Shown in pieces: positions 1 to 6,814 of a DNA stretch of 11,820 nt. The notes beneath the pieces are model-generated. The model was not told where the DNA came from and ran no database searches. It saw only the letters and a list, made by a program, of their open reading frames with translations. Location: assembly GCA_900321365.1 (NCBI GenBank), contig ONVT01000302.1, forward strand, positions 1 to 11,820. Reading direction: 5' to 3'. How positions within the stretch are numbered: position 1 is the first letter of the stretch; the number at the start of each line of letters is the position of its first letter. The translations under genes were made by a program, and so were the position numbers. This DNA comes from an uncultured Eubacteriales bacterium. GTDB lineage: Bacteria; Bacillota_A; Clostridia; Lachnospirales; Lachnospiraceae.

Positions 1-1319
1 GGCCGATCTTCCTGATGGCGCTCGGCGAGCCTCTTCCGAAACAGGTCTTCGGTCATCCCTGGCTTCTGATGGGCGATGGGAAGATGAGTAAGTCCAAGGG
101 AAATGTACTCTACGCGGACGAGCTTTCGGATATCTTCGGCGTGGACGCGGTGCGCTGCTTCGTGCTGCACGAGATGCCATTTGAAAATGACGGCGTGATC
201 ACGTGGGATCTGTGTGTCGAGCGTTTCAACTCTGACCTGGCAAATACGCTGGGCAACCTGGTGAACCGCACGATCTCCATGACGAACAAGTATTTCGGCG
301 GAATCGTGAAACAGACCGGTGTGACCGATGAGCAGGTTGCTCCCGCCGGTGTGATCAGCGAGGGGCAGACCGGCAGCATCGATGAAGACCTGAAGCAGAC
401 CGTCCTCCAGACACCGAAGACCGTCGTCGAAAAGATGGACAGGCTGCGCGTTGCGGACGCGATCAGTGAGATCTTTGCTCTCTTCAAGAGGTGCAACAAA
501 TACATCGACGAGACCGCGCCATGGGTTCTTGCGAAAGGCGAGGACACCCTGTCTAAAGACCGCCTGAGCGAGGTTCTCTATAACCTGGTCGAATCGATCG
601 CCGTCGGCGCGGAGCTTCTCGAGGCATTCATGCCCGATACCAGCGAGAAGATCCTCTCTCAGCTGAACGCAGCAAAGCGCGGACTTGATCATATGGACAC
701 CTTCGGACAGTACCCGTCCGGCACAGCCGTCACGGACAAACCGCAGATCCTCTTCCAGAGACTGAAGGCGGAAGACGTCGAGGCGATGATCGCGAAGCTG
801 CATCCGAAGAAGGAATCCGCGAAGGACAGCGCAGGGAAGCCAGCACAGAATGCTCCGAAAGGAGACTCCGGCAAAACGGCTGCTGAGGCTGCGAACTCAG
901 GTAAGGCAGCTGCAGACGGTCAGAAAGAAGACTCCGGTAAGGAATCAGGCTCTGCGTCCGACAGCGCTGACTTAGCAGAATATGAAAAAAAACCAGAAGT
1001 CTCCATCGACGATTTCGCGAAGCTTCAGATCCAGGTCGGCGAAGTCATTCAGTGCGAGGAAGTCAAAAAGTCCAGGAAGCTCCTCTGCAGCCAGGTGAAG
1101 ATCGGAAGCCAGACACGCCAGATCCTCTCCGGCATCAAGCAGTGGTACACTCCGGAAGAGATGGTCGGGAAGAAGGTTCTGGTCATCACGAACCTGAAAC
1201 CGGCAAAGCTGGCCGGAATGATGAGCGAAGGCATGATCCTCTGCGCGGAAGATCAGCAGGGTCGCCTGAGCCTGGTCCGCCCGGAAGGCGATGTCGACTC
1301 CGGCGCACAGGTGCGATAA
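1..1319 (+). CDS. metG: Methionyl-tRNA synthetase, C-terminal part (5' end outside window)
   Basis: This enzyme charges tRNA-Met with methionine in the cytoplasm. The frame is open to the left edge, so the HIGH-containing N-terminal part of the Rossmann domain is missing. Counting from the first ATG at 15, the class I KMSKS signature is at residues 23-27 (bases 81-95), inside the stretch GDGKMSKSKGN typical of MetRS. The helical anticodon-binding domain runs to about residue 260, with the expected NLVNR and DETAPW motifs. A low-complexity Lys/Ala/Gly/Ser linker (about 262-326) with degenerate DSGK-like steps follows. The last 105 residues are an EMAPII/Arc1p-like tRNA-binding OB fold (LQIQVGEV, ILSGIKQWY, NLKPAKLAGMMSEGMIL), which dimerises MetRS in many bacteria. 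The stop is TAA. The linker is the only unusual part. Confidence 0.96.
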   Translation, partial: PIFLMALGEPLPKQVFGHPWLLMGDGKMSKSKGNVLYADELSDIFGVDAVRCFVLHEMPFENDGVITWDLCVERFNSDLANTLGNLVNRTISMTNKYFGGIVKQTGVTDEQVAPAGVISEGQTGSIDEDLKQTVLQTPKTVVEKMDRLRVADAISEIFALFKRCNKYIDETAPWVLAKGEDTLSKDRLSEVLYNLVESIAVGAELLEAFMPDTSEKILSQLNAAKRGLDHMDTFGQYPSGTAVTDKPQILFQRLKAEDVEAMIAKLHPKKESAKDSAGKPAQNAPKGDSGKTAAEAANSGKAAADGQKEDSGKESGSASDSADLAEYEKKPEVSIDDFAKLQIQVGEVIQCEEVKKSRKLLCSQVKIGSQTRQILSGIKQWYTPEEMVGKKVLVITNLKPAKLAGMMSEGMILCAEDQQGRLSLVRPEGDVDSGAQVR

Positions 1320-1418
1320 ACCAGTTATCCACCTGTGCGGCTGGATCTGATTAACACCTCCTGCATCGGGGAAAAACTGTACGGTAGTTTCGCCGCAGTG
1401 ATATATGACACAGAAACA

Positions 1419-1455
1419 ACACCTCTCCTGCCGCGATATACGGCCGGAGAGGTGT
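1419..1455 (+). terminator. Possible metG transcription terminator
   Basis: A perfect 10-bp stem (1419-1428 with 1446-1455) continues, after one mismatch, into a 4-bp inner stem (1430-1433 with 1441-1444) around a 7-base loop. The sequence after it, CTTGCTGT, is only weakly U-rich, so termination efficiency is doubtful. It sits 100 bases after the metG stop, in the 290-base gap before rsmA. I see no convincing gene, promoter or RNA in the rest of that gap; the short open frames there lack ribosome binding sites and resemble nothing. Confidence 0.5.
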
Positions 1456-1609
1456 CTTGCTGTATACCAGGCGCAGAATTCCGTTTTCGGTTTCGATGCG
1501 AAGTCAGTCCTTCAGGGCGAGTCCGAAAGACGAAGAAAACGGGATTACAAAATCGACATCCGGGAACAACAAGTCAAAGTACATTTCTTTGAAATGAGAG
1601 GAGAAACTC

Positions 1610-2506
1610 ATGAATAAACTCTCGAATGCCCGCACAACCCTCGACGTCGTCTCCCGTCACGGCTTCGACTTCCGCAAACGCTTCGGCCAGAATTTCCTGG
1701 TCGACGAAGGTGTTATCCTTCGCTCCCTGGAAGCGGCTCAGGTTGGGAAAAACGATGTCATCTTCGAGATTGGCCCCGGTATCGGGACACTGACCCAGTA
1801 CCTGTCCGAGGCGGCGCATCAGGTTGTATCGATCGAGATCGACCGGAAGCTGATTCCCATCCTGGAGGAAACCCTGCAGGGCTGCACAAACGTCGACATC
1901 ATCAACGAAGACGTGCTGAAGGTGGACCTTGCCGCTCTCGCACAGACATATCATGCGGGCAGAATCACTGATGAAACCCTGTACACCCTGAAAATAGTCG
2001 CCAACCTTCCCTACTACATCACGACCCCGATCCTGATGAGCCTCTTCCGAAAGCACATCCCTGCCGTTTCGATCACCGTCATGGTGCAGAAGGAGGTTGC
2101 GGACCGGATGACAGCACAGCCCGGCAGCAAGGACTACGGCTCCCTCTCCGTCGCGGTGCAGTACTACTCCGCGCCCCGGATCGTGGAAGAGGTGCCGCCG
2201 TCCTCCTTCATCCCGCACCCGAAGGTGACCAGCGCCATCGTGACGATGGATCTGTACGAAACCCTCCCGGTCACGGCGCAGGACGAGGCACTGTTTGACG
2301 CCGTGGTGCGCGCAGCCTTCGAGCAGCGCCGCAAGACGCTGGTAAATGCCCTCTCCTCCAGCGCCGCGGTTCCCTGTGGGAAAGAGCAGATTGCAGATGC
2401 GCTGAACCGGCTTGGATTCCATCCATCCATACGGGGAGAAAAGCTGTCGGTGGCGGACTTCGCCGCCCTCTCAGATACCCTTTCCTCAACGAAGGACTCT
2501 CCCTGA
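1610..2506 (+). CDS. rsmA: 16S rRNA (adenine1518-N6/adenine1519-N6)-dimethyltransferase RsmA
   Basis: RsmA (KsgA) uses S-adenosylmethionine to dimethylate two adjacent adenines in the 3' hairpin of 16S rRNA during late 30S assembly. The 298-residue length is normal. The N-terminus has the family motif RFGQNFLVD (24-32). The SAM-binding loop EIGPGIGTLT is at 53-62, the acidic residue of motif II lies in IEID (75-78), and the catalytic NLPYY is at 132-136. The C-terminal part carries PSSFIPHPKV and FEQRRKTL, both typical of the family. ATG 1610 is preceded by AGGAG with 6 bases spacing. In many Firmicutes tatD and rnmV lie between metG and this gene; here they are absent. It converges on murA. 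Confidence 0.97.
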   Translation: MNKLSNARTTLDVVSRHGFDFRKRFGQNFLVDEGVILRSLEAAQVGKNDVIFEIGPGIGTLTQYLSEAAHQVVSIEIDRKLIPILEETLQGCTNVDIINEDVLKVDLAALAQTYHAGRITDETLYTLKIVANLPYYITTPILMSLFRKHIPAVSITVMVQKEVADRMTAQPGSKDYGSLSVAVQYYSAPRIVEEVPPSSFIPHPKVTSAIVTMDLYETLPVTAQDEALFDAVVRAAFEQRRKTLVNALSSSAAVPCGKEQIADALNRLGFHPSIRGEKLSVADFAALSDTLSSTKDSP

Positions 2507-2595
2507 AGGAATTGTCTGTTTCTCACCTCTATCACAGCGGGTTCTTCATATCGGCGGCATTTGGCAGCAGATCAGCAGGCCTGTTTGCAGAGAAA

Positions 2596-2620
2596 AAGAC
2601 TCCGGATAATCCGGAGTCTT
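2596..2620 (-). terminator. Terminator of murA, possibly shared with rsmA
   Basis: A perfect 10-bp stem, AAGACTCCGG paired with CCGGAGTCTT, closes a 5-base loop in the gap between the convergent genes rsmA and murA. Read on the minus strand the hairpin is followed directly by a T-run (TTTTTCT), which makes a classic intrinsic terminator 20 bases after the murA stop. Read on the plus strand, what follows is less T-rich (AGGATTCTCGTTCTTTATTT), so it may stop rsmA transcripts less efficiently. Confidence 0.85.
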
Positions 2621-2639
2621 AGGATTCTCGTTCTTTATT

Positions 2640-3932
2640 TCAGCCCACCATCAGCATGAACTTACGGGCTTCTCTCTGTGAGCTGACGCACTCGATCTTC
2701 GCGCCGAGGCCCCGCAGCTTCTCATCAAAACTCTCATACCCTCTCTGGATATACACGATGTCGTCTACCATCGTGATGCCCTCCGCGGAAAGGCCCGCAA
2801 TCACAAGCGCCGCGCCGGCCCTCAGATCCGGGGCGCTGATCCTTGCGCCGGTCAGTTTGTCGGATCCGGTGATGATTGCGGTATTTCCCTCCACCTTGGA
2901 AATGGCACCCATCCGGGCCAGCTCGTCAAGGTACTTGAAACGGTTCTCAAAGATCGACTCTGTCACGATCGAAGTGCCGTCCGCCATCGAGAGCGCGACA
3001 CCGATCTGAGGCTGCATGTCTGTCGGATAACCCGGATACGGAAGCGTCTTGACATTCGCGCAGGACAGACGCTTCGGCGCGATCACCCGCACTTCCGTGT
3101 CAAATTCCTCCACCCGGCAGCCGATCTCGAGCAGCTTGGAAATCGTCGCTTCCAGATGCTTCGGGATGACATTCTTCACCAGGACATCGCCGCCGGTACA
3201 GGCCGCCGCAAACATGAACGTGCCCGCTTCGATCTGATCCGGAATGATCGAATACTCCGTCATATGGAGCCTCTCCACGCCGACGATACGGATCACATCA
3301 GTACCGGCGCCCTTGATGTTTGCGCCCATACTGTTGAGGAAGTTCGCCACGTCAACGACATGCGGCTCCTTCGCGCAGTTCTCGATCACCGTCCGGCCTT
3401 CCGCCATAGCCGCAGCCATCATGATGTTGATGGTAGCACCCACCGAAACGGTATCCAGGAAGAGGTGTGCGCCATGAAGATGCTCCGCCTGCGCACAGAT
3501 GCTTCCGTTTCGGATGGAAACCTGCGCACCAAGCGCCTTGAACCCCTTCAGATGCAGGTCGATCGGCCTCGAGCCGATATTGCATCCGCCGGGAAGCGGA
3601 ACCTCGGCCTTCTTGTACTTTCCAAGCAGCGCACCGAGCAGGTAATAACTTGCGCGGATCTTCTTGATATACTCATATTCAATGCTGACGTCACCGATAT
3701 CGGCACCGCTCAGCATCACCGCATGCGGCGAAATCCGGTCAATCTTCACGCCGATCTGGCTCATCGCCTCCAGCATGACATTGACATCACGGACATCCGG
3801 AAGATTCTCGATCAGAACCTCATCATCCGTCATGATCGCCGCGGCAAGAATTCCCAGGGCTGCATTCTTGGCGCCGCCGATCTCGACCTCGCCATGCAGA
3901 GGAATGCCACCCCTGATGATATACTGTTCCAT
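2640..3932 (-). CDS. murA: UDP-N-acetylglucosamine 1-carboxyvinyltransferase (MurA family)
   Basis: MurA transfers enolpyruvate from PEP to UDP-GlcNAc, the first committed step of peptidoglycan synthesis in the cytoplasm. The 430-residue product covers the whole EPT fold. Residues K22 and N23 lie in GGAKNAALG. The PEP-binding cysteine C117 sits in PGGCNIGSRPIDLH, which predicts sensitivity to fosfomycin, since resistant natural variants carry Asp here. D305 (YPTDMQPQ), D369 (APDLRAG) and R397 (IQRGYE) match the catalytic and binding positions of the family. ATG is preceded by AGAGGA. Many Firmicutes have two copies (MurA and MurZ); the sequence alone does not decide which this is. It is the last minus-strand gene before the convergence with rsmA. 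Confidence 0.97.
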   Translation of the reverse strand: MEQYIIRGGIPLHGEVEIGGAKNAALGILAAAIMTDDEVLIENLPDVRDVNVMLEAMSQIGVKIDRISPHAVMLSGADIGDVSIEYEYIKKIRASYYLLGALLGKYKKAEVPLPGGCNIGSRPIDLHLKGFKALGAQVSIRNGSICAQAEHLHGAHLFLDTVSVGATINIMMAAAMAEGRTVIENCAKEPHVVDVANFLNSMGANIKGAGTDVIRIVGVERLHMTEYSIIPDQIEAGTFMFAAACTGGDVLVKNVIPKHLEATISKLLEIGCRVEEFDTEVRVIAPKRLSCANVKTLPYPGYPTDMQPQIGVALSMADGTSIVTESIFENRFKYLDELARMGAISKVEGNTAIITGSDKLTGARISAPDLRAGAALVIAGLSAEGITMVDDIVYIQRGYESFDEKLRGLGAKIECVSSQREARKFMLMVG

Positions 3933-4124
3933 ACTCTATCCTCTTCAGTCAGAACCTGAAGATAAAATGCTCATACATTCTGTATAAGATTTTTTCCACA
4001 GTTCCTTACTAATTATTCCGCCTTCCGGTTTATCCCTCAATTCCCCGGAGGCGCTCCCCCCTCTTGTCTGAATGCCCTCTCCCCGCCCGGATTCCCGGAC
4101 CTCCCTCAAATAAAAGAGAAAACA

Positions 4125-4156
4125 AACAGGACCAGCATCAGTCTGCTCGTCCTGTT
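4125..4156 (-). terminator. Terminator of the alpha/beta hydrolase gene
   Basis: An 8-bp stem (AACAGGAC with GTCCTGTT) and, after one mismatch, a 4-bp inner stem (AGCA with TGCT) enclose a 6-base loop. On the minus strand it is followed by a T-rich run (TTTGTTTTCTCTTTT). It lies about 50 bases after the hydrolase stop and separates that gene from murA, so murA probably has its own promoter in 3933-4110. I could not identify a convincing -35/-10 pair there. Confidence 0.8.
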
Positions 4157-4203
4157 CATTATAGTCTCAATTAACAATTCTGTAAACAATTTTTGTGATT
4201 TCT

Positions 4204-4803
4204 TTATTGGTCTCTTCTTCTTCCGCCGCTTTCTATACTTGCAAACGAATTCGCTTCCACATACTCCCTGACAATCTCCATCGTCTTTCGCATCGTTCTG
4301 ATATCATGATCCACGTCTCCGGTCTCTAGGGAATGGTTCGCCCCCTTTGTTTCATACAGCCCGATGCCCTTCTGCGCACAGCCTTTCTCAATCATCTTCG
4401 TGTCCGCCCAGGGATCTGAGGTTCCGTGAAATGCAATTGCCCCCGTTTCCACAAACTGAAATGTCGACTCAACCGGCGTAAAGAGGATCTGGCGGCAACG
4501 GATCTGATGTCCGGCGGCATAAGCACAGGCCACAACCGTCCCGATGCTCTTGCCGATGAACAGGATCTCAGAATATGCACTCCAGTCAATTTCGCGCAGA
4601 ATCTCCTCTGCCTGCTCCTGTGCCATCTGCGCGGACAGGAGCATTTTTTCAGGATCACCCTTTACACCGGAGGGAAATCCGGAATATCGGACCGGAACGA
4701 TCTCCCAGCCCAGTCCGGCAAGCAGCTTCCAACTGTAGTAAAGCAGTGGTTTATCACAGGTGTACCCGATCCCGGGAAACAGACATGCAATCTTTTTCAT
4801 CAT
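4204..4803 (-). CDS. Small alpha/beta hydrolase, substrate unknown
   Basis: A 199-residue cytoplasmic protein without signal peptide. The fold is suggested by an opening strand IACLFPGIGY, a nucleophile elbow GKSIGT with Ser86 (G-x-S-x-G), an acid candidate in GTSDPWAD (D130 or D134) after a predicted strand, and a C-terminal GANHSLE with His157. The order Ser-Asp-His and the spacing fit the alpha/beta hydrolase superfamily. FHGTSDPWAD resembles the usual acid-loop pattern of esterases and dienelactone-hydrolase-like enzymes. The short length leaves little room for a cap domain. The start ATGATG is preceded by GGGAAGG. A perfect TATAAT lies about 100 bases upstream and a terminator follows, so the gene appears to be its own transcription unit. 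No substrate can be assigned. Confidence 0.8.
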   Translation of the reverse strand: MMKKIACLFPGIGYTCDKPLLYYSWKLLAGLGWEIVPVRYSGFPSGVKGDPEKMLLSAQMAQEQAEEILREIDWSAYSEILFIGKSIGTVVACAYAAGHQIRCRQILFTPVESTFQFVETGAIAFHGTSDPWADTKMIEKGCAQKGIGLYETKGANHSLETGDVDHDIRTMRKTMEIVREYVEANSFASIESGGRRRDQ

Positions 4804-4905
4804 CTACCCTTCCCACGTTCATTTACGCTCAGTTTTCTCCTGAACCACCCTGCCTGCGTGCAGATTCCGCCCCTGCAGTCCGATGACCACCAACACGCTG
4901 ATGTC

Positions 4906-4911
4906 ATTATA
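4906..4911 (-). promoter_or_regulatory. Candidate -10 element for the alpha/beta hydrolase gene
   Basis: The minus strand carries a perfect TATAAT, 102 bases upstream of the hydrolase start and downstream of the J-protein stop. No good -35 lies 16-18 bases upstream; the nearest, TTGATG, is 21 bases away. The call therefore rests on the -10 match and its position in the gap, and implies a leader of nearly 100 bases. Confidence 0.4.
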
Positions 4912-4952
4912 AGCGTTTTTCAAGCCAAATCGCATCAATCTTTTTTCTTCAT

Positions 4953-5936
4953 TCACGCCGCCGGGTTCTTCCCCTGGCTTTCCGCGTTCTCTCCGCTGCC
5001 GGACCGTCTCCTGCTGCCGCTCTTTTTCTCTTTCCCGGCAGACTTCTCCTTGCGGACATGCTCATACTCACGCAGCTTTCGCACCTCTGCGGCGCTCAGG
5101 TCCTTCGGCACGGTGATCTGAATCACCACGTACAGATCGCCTCTCACATTGCCGCTCCTGCTCTTCTTCCCCTTTCCGGCAAGCCGGAACTTCCGGCCGC
5201 ACTGACATCCCGGCGGAATCTTCAGCATCACGCTGCCGTCCGGAGTGGCCACCTTCACCTCCCCGCCGAACACCGCCATCGTAAACGGGATGAACAGGTC
5301 CTTCTCCAAGTCGAGCTTCTCCGGCTCCCGTCGTGTCTGCTGCCCACCGGCCCTGCTGAATCCTCCGGTCCCGCCAAAGTCGTCCGTTCCGCCGAAGCCT
5401 CCTGCCCCGCCTGAATAATACCTGGCTCCGGATCCATCACCAGCAGAGAAATGACCTCCCGCTCCGTCCCCCGCTCCATGGAACATGTTCCCGAACAGAT
5501 CGCCGAACATCTCCTTCACGCGGGGATCGTCCGCGTCAAAATGGAACGTCTGATAAGCTCCGTCTCCGCCCTGTGAAAATGACCCTGTGAACGACCCGTC
5601 CTGACCAAAGGGATTCCCTCCATAGAACCCCTGGCCGAAAGGATCCTGCCCATAGAAGCCCTGGCCGCCGGATGAGCCGCCCTGTGCGTGAGATGCGGAA
5701 CCGCCCTCATCAAATGCGGCCATGCCAAACTGATCATACAGCTTCCTTTTCTCCGGATCGCTCAGCACACTGTACGCCTCATTGACCTCTTTGAACTTTT
5801 TCTCCGCGTTCTTATCGCCCTGGTTCGAGTCCGGATGAAAGCTCCGGGCCTTCTTCCGGTAGGCTTTTTTGATTTCCTTATCGGAAGCGCTCTTCTCCAC
5901 GCCGAGCACTTCATAGAAGTCCCGTTTCCTGCTCAT
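4953..5936 (-). CDS. DnaJ-family co-chaperone with one C-terminal domain and no zinc finger
   Basis: A J-domain protein that should stimulate DnaK ATPase and deliver substrates. The start is taken as ATG 5936 (327 residues) because the in-frame GTG at 5945 lies inside the ribosome binding site AGAGGTGAG. The J domain is at about 6-70 with HPD at 34-36 (SFHPDSNQG). A long Gly/Phe/Ser/Asp-rich segment follows (about 76-203) with [14 protein letters not shown] repeats. No CxxCxGxG zinc-finger motif is present. Residues 207-279 ([10 protein letters not shown] to [12 protein letters not shown]) align by eye with the second C-terminal beta domain of CbpA/DnaJ; the first is missing. The tail (288-327) is basic, rich in Lys, Ser and Gly. 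It lies 147 bases downstream of hsp20 on the same strand, so it may share hsp20's HrcA-type control. Confidence 0.9.
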   Translation of the reverse strand: MSRKRDFYEVLGVEKSASDKEIKKAYRKKARSFHPDSNQGDKNAEKKFKEVNEAYSVLSDPEKRKLYDQFGMAAFDEGGSASHAQGGSSGGQGFYGQDPFGQGFYGGNPFGQDGSFTGSFSQGGDGAYQTFHFDADDPRVKEMFGDLFGNMFHGAGDGAGGHFSAGDGSGARYYSGGAGGFGGTDDFGGTGGFSRAGGQQTRREPEKLDLEKDLFIPFTMAVFGGEVKVATPDGSVMLKIPPGCQCGRKFRLAGKGKKSRSGNVRGDLYVVIQITVPKDLSAAEVRKLREYEHVRKEKSAGKEKKSGSRRRSGSGENAESQGKNPAA

Positions 5937-5940
5937 CTCA

Positions 5941-5949
5941 CTCACCTCT
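5941..5949 (-). promoter_or_regulatory. Ribosome binding site that fixes the J-protein start
   Basis: On the minus strand AGAGGTGAG, 4 bases before ATG 5936, matches the anti-Shine-Dalgarno sequence well (AGGTGA core, 5 bases from the ATG). The upstream in-frame GTG at 5945 is part of this motif and has no binding site of its own, so ATG 5936 is the better start. Confidence 0.75.
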
Positions 5950-5958
5950 TTTCATGAT

Positions 5959-5989
5959 ACAGGCCCGGAATCTGATTCTCCGGGCCTGT
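5959..5989. other. Strong hairpin immediately upstream of the J-protein gene
   Basis: A perfect 11-bp GC-rich stem (ACAGGCCCGGA with TCCGGGCCTGT) encloses a 9-base loop. On the plus strand it is followed by TTGTTCTTTTTCTG and looks like an intrinsic terminator, but no plus-strand gene lies before it. On the minus strand it sits in the hsp20 to J-protein gap, 9 bases ahead of the ribosome binding site, preceded by an A-rich run and lacking a following U-run. It could be a processing or stability element of a shared mRNA, or a stop for antisense transcription. Confidence 0.65.
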
Positions 5990-6014
5990 TGTTCTTTTTC
6001 TGATTCCTTTTTTA

Positions 6015-6053
6015 TACGGCCCTGTCATATGGAACCGTTTCCATCAAGCCGTA
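6015..6053. other. Second stem-loop in the hsp20 to J-protein gap
   Basis: TACGGC (6015-6020) pairs with GCCGTA (6048-6053), and inside it ATGGAA (6029-6034) pairs with TTCCAT (6039-6044) around a 4-base loop. The two helices are separated by an asymmetric internal loop of 8 and 3 bases. Neither strand has a T-run after it, so it is not an intrinsic terminator. It could be part of a structured intercistronic RNA together with the hairpin at 5959-5989. Confidence 0.4.
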
Positions 6054-6083
6054 CATTCCTGACGGATTGCCGTGAGCGCCTGA

Positions 6084-6551
6084 TCAGTCGCTGATCTGGA
6101 CAAAATGCCTCTTGTCCTCGATCTGCTGCGCGGGCTGCTTCGGAACATCCAGTTTCAGGATTCCGTCCTGGAAAGATGCATGGATGTCATCCTCGTGGAT
6201 CCCTTCGCCGACATAGAAGCTTCTGCTCTGGCTGCCGGTGTAACGCTCCCTGCGGATGTACTTACCCTTCTCATCCTTCTCGTTCTCCTCGAGCTTCTTC
6301 TCGGCAGACACAGTCAGGTAGCCGTCCTTCAGTTCGCAAGTCACATCCTCTTTCTTGAATCCCGGAAGATCGATCGCGACCTCGTAGCCCTTCTCGGTCT
6401 CCTTCACATCGGTCTTCATGATCTGGCCGGCTCTGTGTCCATAGAGCTTTCTGCCTGCTCTGTCTGCTCCGCGGCTTACCTCCGGCCAGAAGAAATCATC
6501 GTTGAAAAAGCTGTCAAACAGGTTATCATTGAAAATGCTCGGTACCATCAT
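6084..6551 (-). CDS. hsp20: Small heat-shock protein, Hsp20/alpha-crystallin family
   Basis: An ATP-independent holdase that binds unfolding proteins for later refolding by the DnaK system. The start is ATG 6551 (155 residues): AAGGAGG lies 6 bases upstream. An extension to 6575 is open but would swallow this site. The N-terminal arm is Phe/Asn/Asp-rich (SIFNDNLFDSFF), as in clostridial Hsp18 proteins. The alpha-crystallin domain is at about 46-138, with YEVAIDLPGFKKEDV, the ERYTGSQSRSFYV strand and the signature GILKLDVPK (130-138). The C-terminal HFVQISD supplies an I-x-I-like motif (VQI) for oligomer contacts. The promoter overlaps a CIRCE element, so HrcA repression is expected. The DnaJ-like gene follows on the same strand. 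Confidence 0.95.
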   Translation of the reverse strand: MMVPSIFNDNLFDSFFNDDFFWPEVSRGADRAGRKLYGHRAGQIMKTDVKETEKGYEVAIDLPGFKKEDVTCELKDGYLTVSAEKKLEENEKDEKGKYIRRERYTGSQSRSFYVGEGIHEDDIHASFQDGILKLDVPKQPAQQIEDKRHFVQISD

Positions 6552-6668
6552 AATTGTCCTCCTTCTTTGCCACATAGGGCTGGTTCGTAGTTCATTTGTC
6601 TGGAAGAAATGAGCCGGGGCCCTTCGTTCTTATTCTTTGCCCTGCTGTTCTTTCTTCGTTCTGAACCC

Positions 6669-6697
6669 GTTATACCACCCTCTGTTAGCACTGTCAA
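6669..6697 (-). promoter_or_regulatory. SigmaA-type promoter of hsp20
   Basis: The minus strand has TTGACA (6697-6692), a 17-base spacer and TATAAC (6674-6669): a perfect -35 and a 5/6 -10 at the ideal distance. The expected transcript start is near 6662, giving a leader of about 110 bases before the hsp20 ATG at 6551. The -35 lies inside the CIRCE operator, so a bound HrcA would block RNA polymerase. Confidence 0.88.
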
Positions 6698-6711
6698 GAG
6701 GCGAGTGCTGA
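6685..6711. promoter_or_regulatory. CIRCE operator (HrcA binding site)
   Basis: TTAGCACTG, nine bases, then GAGTGCTGA. The established CIRCE consensus is TTAGCACTC-N9-GAGTGCTAA, so each half site matches 8 of 9 bases and the spacer is exact. The operator covers the -35 of the hsp20 promoter. In Firmicutes HrcA binds CIRCE and releases it when the GroE chaperonin is titrated by heat-damaged proteins. hrcA itself is not in the window. Confidence 0.92.
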
Positions 6712-6773
6712 TAATTTCTGACATTTCACAATTTATTCACACAATATCCGGCGGTGCCGCTTTCGTTACAAAT

Positions 6774-6811
6774 CACACCCCCGCCACAGCCGCGGGGGTG
6801 ACGGGGGTGTG
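6774..6811 (-). terminator. Probable terminator of the secreted hydrolase gene
   Basis: Directly after the stop at 6815 the minus strand has a perfect 10-bp stem, CACACCCCCG with CGGGGGTGTG, around 18 bases. A third copy of CACCCCCG inside the loop allows an alternative 8-bp stem with the same right arm. The following ATTTGT is only weakly U-rich, but the very stable stem and its position favour termination before the hsp20 promoter. Confidence 0.6.
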
Positions 6812-6814
6812 CCA

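Noticed and set aside
1335..1617. Short open frames in the metG to rsmA gap as a small gene
   Set aside because: They lack ribosome binding sites, contain the candidate terminator hairpin, and their translations are low in protein-like character.
1574..2422. Long minus-strand open frame of 282 codons opposite rsmA
   Set aside because: It lies entirely on the complement of a clear rsmA gene, its translation is rich in His, Arg, Asp and Gly with no family likeness, and it has no ribosome binding site. It is a GC-bias shadow.
3156..3959. Plus-strand open frame of 267 codons opposite murA
   Set aside because: It is antisense to well-conserved murA, with His/Arg/Asp-rich translation and no recognisable motif.
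5936..5945. GTG at 5945 as the J-protein start
   Set aside because: The GTG is part of the AGAGGTGAG ribosome binding site serving ATG 5936 and has no site of its own at proper spacing.
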